A DNA stretch of 16,438 bases, taken from NCBI GenBank assembly GCA_044227705.1, contig JBGAWE010000089.1, positions 1 to 16,438 of the forward strand, read 5' to 3'. A model generated the notes under the pieces. That model saw nothing but the letters and a program-made list of their open reading frames with translations. It did no database searches and had not been told where the DNA came from. Every line of letters starts with the position of its first letter. Position 1 is the first letter of the stretch. The stretch comes from JANOQP01 sp044227705 (GTDB taxonomy: Bacteria; Bacteroidota; Bacteroidia; Chitinophagales; Saprospiraceae). Of this stretch, positions 1 through 5,817 are shown piece after piece. The position numbers and the translations under genes are program-made.

Positions 1-585
1 AAGGCGGCCTTCCTCAATCAGCCGGTCGAAAAAAGGGAGCGTGTCCGCGTTGATGAAACCGCCGTCCATGTCCACCACGATTTTGCTCCGGCCTGTCGCA
101 CCGATGCCGTGTAGGAAGACCTCGCCGGTCATGGTCAGTTGGTCTTCGGCATGACCGAAATAGGGGCCGAGCTCGGGCACCGGTGCCGCCTTCGGGTTCC
201 AGCGGCGCGGTTTGCGGACGGGCGGGTTTTTGGGCGCGATATCCGGGCTCACATACTTCACCGATTTGACAAAGGGCAACTTTTCAACCGGTTTGATGGC
301 GTTCGAGTCGGCGATGACGGCCGCGCCGTTGAGCCAACGAGAAGACCCATGCAGCTTCAAACCGTTGAAAATCAGCGCGTTGAGATATCCAGGGTTGACC
401 GGCAGGTCGGTTTCGTCGAGCGGGATGCCCGCCTTTTCGCGGCGTTGGAGGGAGCGGGCGGAGAGGAACTCGGCGGGTCGGTGGAGGGAAAAAAGGGCTG
501 TTGTTTTTGTCGTTGAACTCAATCCAATACTTGTTCAGCCGCTGCGCCTGGAGTGTTCCGGTCAACAGAAAAGCGGCGAGCATCA
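1..585 (-). CDS. Secreted S8 (subtilisin-like) serine protease, N-terminal part, one frameshift, cut by window edge
   Basis: The start MRLLMLAAFLLTGTLQA is a signal peptide, so the product is exported. After it comes YWIEFNDKNNSPF, the usual opening of the subtilases found in Saprospiraceae-type Bacteroidota. The frame then breaks at the A6 run at 489-494. Removing one base restores a continuous frame to the window edge, including SLHRPAEFLSARSLQRREK, a propeptide-like stretch, and KIVVDMDGGF. In the last motif the Asp of DGGF fits the catalytic Asp (D-x-G) of family S8. The His and Ser motifs would lie beyond the left edge and are not seen. An alternative start at 631 adds MKKRSLATKIQS before the signal peptide. 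The gene lies just downstream of folD on the same strand, but the functions are unrelated. The family assignment rests on recognisable N-terminal and Asp-region motifs only. Confidence 0.7.
489..494. other. Frameshift at A6 homopolymer in the subtilase gene
   Basis: Read on the minus strand, the codons before this T6 run give NDKNNSPF. With one base removed from the run the next codons give SLHRPAEFLSARSLQRREK and continue without a stop to position 1. As written, the frame turns into a Pro/Arg-rich shadow. A single-base homopolymer length error is the simplest explanation. Confidence 0.7.
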
Positions 586-639
586 GTAGGCGCATGGATT
601 GAATTTTAGTGGCAAGAGACCGTTTTTTCATGGGCAAAA

Positions 640-1561
640 TCAGCCGCGATTTTCTGTCAGGTGGCGCACGGGCACTGCCGGTTTTTTGCCAAAAATCTCG
701 CCCTTCGCCGCCTTCATCGTGTTCATCAAAGCAGTCCGCATTGGCTTTTGCCCCACCTGCCCGGCACGGGGGTGATATATTGCACTGGCGCGCGACGGCC
801 TCGAAGTCGACGTCGCCTACGAGGCGGGTGCCGCTCTTTTTCGAGGGGTCGTCGATTCGGTTCATGCCCACGTCGATGACAACGGCACCGGGTTTCACCA
901 TGTCCTCCTTTATAAAGTGCGGCGAGCCAATGGCGGCCACGAGGATGTCGGCCCGGAGGGTCTCCTCGGTGAGGTTCTTCGTGCGGCTGTGGGCGAGGGT
1001 CAATGCGCAGTCGCCGGGGTAGCCTTTCCGGGAGAGAAGGATGCTCATCGGTGTGCCCACGATGTTCGAGCGGCCGACGATGACCGCGTGCTTCCCGGCT
1101 GTCTCGATGTTGTAGCGGCGCAACATTTCGAGGATGCCGAAGGGCGTGGCGGGCAGATAGGCGGGCAGGCCCTGTGCCATTCGGCCGAAGTTGACGGGGT
1201 GGAAGCCGTCGACGTCCTTTTTCGGGTCGATGGCGAGGGTGATTTTCTCCTCCCGGATATGCTTGCAAGGGCAGTTGGACAATGAAGCCGTCCACATCGG
1301 GGTCGTCGTTGAGCTACAGCGATGATGTCGAGCAGCTCGTCCTCGTTACCCCTCGCCCCGGCGGACAAGGGTGCTTTTGAATCCAATTTGTTCGCAGGAG
1401 CGGATTTTGTTGCCCACATAAGCCTCACTCGCTGCGTTGTTGCCGACGAGGACGGCGGCGAGGTGCGGGGCCCTTTTGCCTTTCTTGACCATCGTCTCGA
1501 CCTCGGAGGCGAGTTCGGCCTTGATGTTCTTGGCGAGGAGGGTGCCGTCAATTAGTTGCAT
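640..1561 (-). CDS. folD: Bifunctional methylenetetrahydrofolate dehydrogenase / methenyltetrahydrofolate cyclohydrolase FolD, multiply frameshifted as sequenced
   Basis: FolD is a cytoplasmic enzyme that interconverts 5,10-methylene-THF, methenyl-THF and 10-formyl-THF, using NADP. The N-terminus MQLIDGTLLAKNIKAELASE and AYVGNKIRSCEQIGFKSTLV, which carries the conserved Tyr/Lys site, are clear. So are DVDGFHPVNFGRMAQG, the cofactor-loop motif GRSNIVGTPMS and GAVVIDVGMNRI. These pieces lie in different frames. Breaks occur near 1345-1355, about 1315, about 1265 and several times within about 745-785, where the signature PVPGGVG is scrambled. The correct frame returns as MNTMKAAKGEIFG and ends at the stop at 640-642. 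The span would code for about 305 residues, near the usual 290-300. The many indels with little amino-acid drift suggest a poor sequence stretch, not an old pseudogene. The start lies just after, or overlaps, the end of rsmD. Confidence 0.85.
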
Positions 1562-2138
1562 TAGAAGTTGAGATTTGGGTTGGCAGGTCTTGATTTTGAG
1601 TAGCCCTAAAAAAGGAGAAAATTGTCTTTCCGTAGTTCCGCACATCGAACAACCTCCCGTCTTCCAAAAAGTCATGGTGCGGGTTGTGCTCGAGGACGAA
1701 GATGCCACCGTCGTTGAGCAGTTTTTTTTCAAAAACAAGGCCGGGAATCGTGTCTATGGTCGGCAAGCCGTAGGGCGGCCCGGCGAAGATGTAGTCGAAC
1801 TTGTTGGAGGTCGATTCGATGAACTTGAACACGTCCATCTGAAAAATCCGAACCTCCTCTGAAATCCCCAGTTTCTCCAGCGTCTGGCTGACGAACTTGA
1901 TGGCCGGGCCGAACTTGTCGACATACGTCACATCCTCGCAGCCTCGCGAAACAAGCTCGTATGAATCAGAGCCGGTGCCGCCGAAAAGGTCGAGGCACTT
2001 AATTTCCGAGAAGTCGAAATGGTTGTTCAGGATGCTGAACATAGCCTCCTTCGACACATCGGTCGTCGGCCGCGTGGGCCAAGTGTCGGCAGGCGGGTCG
2101 AAGCGGCGGCCCCGGAATCTTCCTCCAATAATCCTCAT
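1548..2138 (-). CDS. rsmD: 16S rRNA (guanine-966-N2)-methyltransferase RsmD
   Basis: RsmD methylates N2 of G966 of 16S rRNA, using SAM, in the cytoplasm. The opening MRIIGGRFRGRRFDPPADTW and TRPTTDVSKEAMFSILNN (about 22-39) are typical of Bacteroidota RsmD. The SAM motif LDLFGGTGS is at residues 49-57 and YVDKFGPAIKFV follows at 72-83. The catalytic motif IV, normally DPPY or DPPF, reads GPPY (G120-Y123), so the expected Asp is missing. The body ends at NYGKTIFSFF. The last 19 residues (RATQNQ... to 196) look unlike the family and overlap the folD start by 14 bp. One extra base in the A6 run at 1608-1613 would place a stop directly after FSFF and remove the overlap. The start at 2138 is fixed by the conserved MRIIGG. 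Confidence 0.88.
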   Translation of the reverse strand: MRIIGGRFRGRRFDPPADTWPTRPTTDVSKEAMFSILNNHFDFSEIKCLDLFGGTGSDSYELVSRGCEDVTYVDKFGPAIKFVSQTLEKLGISEEVRIFQMDVFKFIESTSNKFDYIFAGPPYGLPTIDTIPGLVFEKKLLNDGGIFVLEHNPHHDFLEDGRLFDVRNYGKTIFSFFRATQNQDLPTQISTSNATN

Positions 2139-2161
2139 GATGAGCGGTTTCGAGTCGCGGG

Positions 2162-2191
2162 CAAAGATGGATAAGCAAATAAAACAGCCAA
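2162..2191 (-). promoter_or_regulatory. Possible Bacteroidota promoter of rsmD
   Basis: On the minus strand, TTG (2189-2191) is followed after 19 bases by CATCTTTG (2162-2169). This matches the Bacteroidota -33/-7 pattern (TTTG, about 19-21 bases, TAnnTTTG) except for the first T of the -7 box. It lies 24 bases before the rsmD start and overlaps the terminator of the upstream gene. Confidence 0.35.
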
Positions 2192-2218
2192 CCCGGGAAA
2201 TTTCCCCGAATTGGCTGT
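2173..2218 (-). terminator. Rho-independent terminator after the Asp-box/T9SS gene
   Basis: ACAGCCAA (2184-2191) and TTGGCTGT (2211-2218) form a perfect 8-bp outer stem. Inside it the palindrome GGGAAATTTCCC can pair further. Read on the minus strand the stem is followed by TTTTATTTGCTT, a T-rich tail. It sits 21 bases past the stop of the gene at 2239-3572, so it terminates that transcript and leaves rsmD to its own promoter. Confidence 0.7.
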
Positions 2219-2238
2219 CTTGGCTGCCGAGTGGCGGG

Positions 2239-3572
2239 TCAGTGCACGATGACGATTTTCTCGAAAATGGAGCTTGTCCCGTTCGACAGGTGGACGGTGT
2301 AGACGCCCGACGGGATGCCCGCGACGGAGATGGTTCCGGGTTGAGGCTACCGTCGTGTTCGACCAAAGTTCGCGGCGGGCGATTTGACCGGTGGAGTTGG
2401 TCAGTGTCACCCACAGGTCGGTGCTCTGCGGTGAAAGGTTGCTGGTAATGTTGAGGATGTCGTCGGCCGGGTTCGGAAAGGCGTTGATGACGAACGGCTC
2501 AATGGTCGGCTCGTTGTTGGGCAAAATCAGGCCCTCGGATTTGTACATCGTGGCGATTCCGGTGGTCGTGCTCTGCGCGCCGAAGTACCCGTGAAGTTGT
2601 TGACCATCGAGACCGTATAACGGTACACTTCCTTGTCGATCAGCGTCAGCCCGTCGTGCCGAACGCCCCGGCGTGTCAGCCACATAGTCAGCGTCGAAGA
2701 CGGCCACCGGGATGTAGTCGGTCCCGTTGAAAATCACGGCGTCCTCGGGTGACGACCAAGTGGCACCGCCGTCGTTCGTGACGATGATGGGCGTCGCGGC
2801 AATGGTGTTCGACCAGAGGCGGGCGTTGCCGTGGTCGCCGTCGCGGTGCTGACGAAGTGGGCCGATCCGCCCAGGTCGCCTGCCAGGTCGCGCCACGGTC
2901 GTAGCTGTAAATGCAGCGGCCGGTGCTCGTGGCGAACCAGACGCGGTCGCCGAGTGCCGTGTACAGGTCTATGACACCGTACTCGGTCGTAGAAACGGGG
3001 GCGGGCAAACTGGCCCTCGGGGTGCGCGCCCAGTTGTCGCCGCCGTCGATGGTGTGCCAGATTTCAAAGTAGCCGTTGGTTGCGGTGCCGGTCGGGCCGG
3101 TCGGGTCGCCCATCGAGATGCCCTCTTTGTCGTCGAAAAAGTGCGTCCAATTGGCGAAAGAGGCGGAGCCGCTGAACATCCCCGCGCCCGTCTTGTCCGC
3201 CCAAGTGGCCCCTGCGTCCGTGGTTTTGAAGACCTTGCCCTTCGCCGTCCCGTCGAACATGGTGACGAAGGCCGTTTTCGAGTCGTATGCCTCGAGGCTT
3301 GAGAACCGCCAAGCCGTCGTTGGCGTGGGCAGCACCAGCTCGCTCCAGGTCTGGCCTCCGTCGCCCGAGTAGGAGGCGGACTGCGTGGCCGACTGGTTGC
3401 CTAGGATGTCGTAGATGGCCCCGGCCGCCCAGACTGTCTGCGCGTTCGGGGCGTGGATGAACTCGTAGTTCGTCAGCAAGGGGTCGCAGACGACCGGCAG
3501 CTCGGAGATGGTGGCCTGTGAAAAAAGGTGGCCCGAGACGGCGAAGGCGGGAAGGAGTAGCAGCTTCTTCAT
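2239..3572 (-). CDS. Secreted Asp-box (BNR-like) protein with T9SS type A C-terminal sorting domain, multiply frameshifted as sequenced
   Basis: The start MKKLLLLPAFAVSGHLFSQ is a signal peptide. Five Asp-box motifs (x-x-D-x-G-x-x-W) are visible: SGDGGQTW, TTDAGATW, TIDGGDNW, SYDRGATW and TNDGGATW. They suggest a beta-propeller like those of sialidase or Ycf48-type proteins. Near the end, INAFPNPADDILNITSNLSPQS followed by a corrected IPSGVYTVHLSNG...FEKIVIVH is a T9SS sorting domain, so the protein should be cleaved and anchored or released at the cell surface. The first 220 or so residues are intact. After that the frame breaks near 2885, 2847, 2665, 2590 and 2335, and each break can be restored by small indels. 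No catalytic function can be assigned: Asp-boxes are structural. Confidence 0.75.
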
Positions 3573-3609
3573 GAAAAACCGGGATTCGTTCTGAATGGAT
3601 AGGACGGCT

Positions 3610-3617
3610 CAAAAATA
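3610..3617 (-). promoter_or_regulatory. -7 element of the Asp-box/T9SS gene
   Basis: On the minus strand this reads TATTTTTG, an exact match to the Bacteroidota -7 consensus TAnnTTTG, 37 bases before the ATG at 3572. No convincing -33 box stands at the normal distance; a TTG lies only 13 bases upstream. The region between this gene and the AAA+ gene stop at 3630 is otherwise empty. Confidence 0.5.
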
Positions 3618-3629
3618 GAAACTTTCCAC

Positions 3630-5270
3630 TCAACCGCCCGCCGAACGAAATTTCTGGTGGATGTCCTCTACCTCGTCGCGATATCGTTGCCACTCGGCCG
3701 CCGGGATTTTGAAACGAATCGCATCGAGGAACTGGCAGAGCTTCCTGTACTCGCCCTCCGTCAAAACGTTGTCCTCCAAAAAAGTCTCGACGAGGTGAAG
3801 GAACGCCGCCGTCGTCTGCTTCGCGATTTCCAGCCGCCGAACTTCGTCGTCGACCTGCCGAAGGAAGTAGTTGGCCTCCGTGAAATTGAGCTTCCGCTCG
3901 GACACCTTTTTGTGGAGCAGCTGCTTCGTATCCGTAAGCCGGGCGTAGGCCTGTTCTATCGTAATTTCCTGATTGTCATAGAGATGCATCGTCTCGGACA
4001 GCTCGGTGTTGAGCTTTGCCAGCCGTTTTCCCCGCTGCCTGAAAATCCACCAGCCCCCGATGGCCGTGACGAGCGCTGTGAGCGAGACGACCGTGAACTC
4101 GGTCAAAAAGCCCCGCGCACGCAGCCATTCGACCGACCGGGCGAAGAAGTTGGAGTCCTGCAAAAGCCCGCCAGTGCAGATGGCGTAGTCGGCCATGGCA
4201 AAGGTTTTTTCGGTCACCGGGAGGCGCGGTCTCAATCCGTTCGCATTGGACGTGAACTGGCGGCGCATCTGCTCGAAATCGACCGGGCGGTAGAGTTTTT
4301 TGAAGTTCGTCCAGCCGAGTTGAAAGCTGGCGTCGAGCTGCTCGGCGAGGATTTTATTGGACTTCAGGAAAAAATAGACGAAGCGCTGGCAGTTGGCCGA
4401 GTCGCGCAGCGCGTCGAGCCGCTCCTTCTCCTCTCCGTCAAGGCGGCCTATGTCGGCCAGTCTTTTTTCAAGCTCTCGCCTTTTCAACTGAAGGCTGATG
4501 ACGAGTTCGTCGGCCGTCGCGTCGATGACGATCTGCTGGCCGAGCCTTTTGAAATGCTCGTTCGACAGCTCGATTTTGGCCCCCTCGCCGAGGTGCGTCG
4601 CCGAAATTAGATAGAAATTCGGGGGGATGACCACCTTTTTCCCATCAAAAACCACCTCCTGTTTGCTATCCGTGAGCTTTTCCCAAAGCTCCGGGCCAAA
4701 CAGTGTCTCTGGGTTTATCTTGTCGAGGTTGTCGAAAAGGGCGACGAATTTCTCATCGGGCCGCGCCACCGCCTTCTCCCAAAACCGCACAAGTTCGCCC
4801 GCCCGCCACCGTCCGCTGACCGTCTCGCCGATGCACCTTTTGTGCAATTCGAGGTCAAACTGCGGGGCACAGTTTATCAGCAACAGATTCTCCGGTCGAC
4901 TGACGATGAGCCGCGCCAAGCGGTCGCTCAAAGTGGTCAGCCCGACGCCGCTGACGGCGGATAGGACGACCTTTTTCCGCTCCGCGACCTTTTCAAATAT
5001 CGACCTGAACTTGGAAAACTCCATCGTCGGCATCACCGGCGACGAGGCGATTTTGAACGCCGCCGAGTCGCCGCCCAACGCTCGGCCGTGAAACCTTTGG
5101 TGCATCAATCGCAGGGAGTCGGCCGCTTCGTCGAGACGGAAATAATTGGTTCGCAACATCTGCTCGGTGCGCGTCCAATCGGGGTCGGTGCGCTCCTGCC
5201 GCCCCTTTTTCACCAAAAAGAACAGCCCAACAAGCACCACGATGCCGGGCAGCGACCAGAGTTTTTGCAT
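3630..5270 (-). CDS. Membrane-anchored McrB-like AAA+ protein with degenerate ATPase motifs
   Basis: This 546-residue protein starts at MQKLWSLPGIVVLVGLFFLV, a transmembrane anchor. Residues 84-260 resemble the AAA+ module of McrB/MoxR-type proteins. There is a P-loop-like SAVSGVGLTT (104-113) with Leu111 where the Walker A Lys should be. The Walker B-like FVALFDNLDKINP (175-187) has Asn in place of the Glu of DE. The sensor-1-like PPNFYLISATH ends in His in place of Asn. The stretch GETVSGRWRAGELVRFWEKA and LFGPELWEKL also follow the McrB pattern. A charged helical region follows, then a second membrane helix (about 393-410) and a helical, probably coiled-coil C-terminus. The protein probably does not hydrolyse ATP and may be a structural or signalling pseudo-ATPase. 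The ORF could extend upstream to 5330, but the anchor argues for 5270. It is transcribed divergently from the lipoprotein at 5360. Confidence 0.6.
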   Translation of the reverse strand: MQKLWSLPGIVVLVGLFFLVKKGRQERTDPDWTRTEQMLRTNYFRLDEAADSLRLMHQRFHGRALGGDSAAFKIASSPVMPTMEFSKFRSIFEKVAERKKVVLSAVSGVGLTTLSDRLARLIVSRPENLLLINCAPQFDLELHKRCIGETVSGRWRAGELVRFWEKAVARPDEKFVALFDNLDKINPETLFGPELWEKLTDSKQEVVFDGKKVVIPPNFYLISATHLGEGAKIELSNEHFKRLGQQIVIDATADELVISLQLKRRELEKRLADIGRLDGEEKERLDALRDSANCQRFVYFFLKSNKILAEQLDASFQLGWTNFKKLYRPVDFEQMRRQFTSNANGLRPRLPVTEKTFAMADYAICTGGLLQDSNFFARSVEWLRARGFLTEFTVVSLTALVTAIGGWWIFRQRGKRLAKLNTELSETMHLYDNQEITIEQAYARLTDTKQLLHKKVSERKLNFTEANYFLRQVDDEVRRLEIAKQTTAAFLHLVETFLEDNVLTEGEYRKLCQFLDAIRFKIPAAEWQRYRDEVEDIHQKFRSAGG

Positions 5271-5280
5271 GACTGGCGGT

Positions 5281-5312
5281 TTTGTGGGGTGAAAATAGAA
5301 TGGATAGTTTCG
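5281..5312 (+). promoter_or_regulatory. Promoter of the lipoprotein gene, overlapping the divergent AAA+ gene promoter
   Basis: TTTG (5281-5284), a 20-base spacer and TAGTTTCG (5305-5312) match the Bacteroidota -33/-7 promoter with one mismatch in the -7 box. The ATG at 5360 is 47 bases downstream. Within the spacer, the minus strand reads TATTTTCA (5290-5297), a weaker -7-like element placed 19 bases before the AAA+ start at 5270. The two promoters would therefore compete. Confidence 0.5.
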
Positions 5313-5359
5313 CCCCGGCAGCCAGGCCACTGGTCGCCTTATTGAAAAACTTTTTTACC

Positions 5360-5764
5360 ATGAACCTCGTCCGCATCTCGCTCCCCATTGCCGCCAGCCT
5401 TTTACTTGCCTTTAGCTGCAACCAAAAAGCAACCGCCCCGGCCAGTCCGCCTGTTGACCCAGAAACATTAAAGAAGATCGGCTTCGACATCTCTAAAATC
5501 GATGAAAACGGTCTGCGCGGCCCGGCCAACGGGAAGACGACCGTCGCCTACGAGTTCTGCATCCCATCGCGTCAGGTCAATTGGGAGGAGGTGCAGAAAA
5601 TCGACCCCGGCCTGAAGTTCGCCAACGGGCAGGGCCGCATCGGCTGCCCGAAAGACTGGTGGTGCGTCCTCGGCTCGACCAAGGGCGGGGGCTGGCGCGA
5701 CCGGCTCCTCGGCATCGCCAAGCTGCCTTACATAAAGGAGATTCAGGAGACGGTTTGGGAGTGA
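5360..5764 (+). CDS. Small lipoprotein with three conserved-looking cysteines, function unknown
   Basis: The 134-residue product begins with MNLVRISLPIAASLLLAFSC. This is a lipoprotein signal with Cys20 as the lipidated residue, followed by Asn, so outer-membrane sorting is plausible. The mature part has a Pro-rich linker (to about 32), then a compact domain with TVAYEFCIP (61-69), GRIGCPKDWWCVLGSTKGGGW (92-112) and a terminal LPYIKEIQETVWE. Besides the lipid Cys there are Cys67, Cys96 and Cys102, enough for a disulfide or a metal site. The YEFCIP...GRIGC...GST pattern resembles an uncharacterised family I have a faint memory of in other bacteria, but no function can be given. The ATG at 5360 is chosen because an upstream extension to 5282 would bury the signal peptide. 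The gene is divergent from the AAA+ gene. Confidence 0.75.
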   Translation: MNLVRISLPIAASLLLAFSCNQKATAPASPPVDPETLKKIGFDISKIDENGLRGPANGKTTVAYEFCIPSRQVNWEEVQKIDPGLKFANGQGRIGCPKDWWCVLGSTKGGGWRDRLLGIAKLPYIKEIQETVWE

Positions 5765-5817
5765 TCCGACCGCAAGAATTCGACTTGTTCGGCCTCTAAC
5801 TGGAAAATCACTTCGCA

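Noticed and set aside
640..1561. folD as a genuine old pseudogene
   Set aside because: Residues within each frame piece remain close to consensus, and neighbouring genes show the same kind of indel. Error is more likely, but I cannot exclude decay from sequence alone.
1548..1738. Upstream in-frame extension of folD to 1738
   Set aside because: The extension is antisense-free but lies wholly inside rsmD in another frame, and the family starts at MQLIDG.
3657..4610. Plus-strand ORF of 317 codons opposite the AAA+ gene
   Set aside because: It is a shadow of the real minus-strand gene, which has membrane helices and AAA+ motifs. The ORF has no signal or motif of its own.
5765..5817. Terminator hairpin between the lipoprotein gene and the CotH-type gene
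   Set aside because: Only broken 4-bp arms (CCGA/TCGG, CAAG/CTTG) are present, and no T-tract follows.
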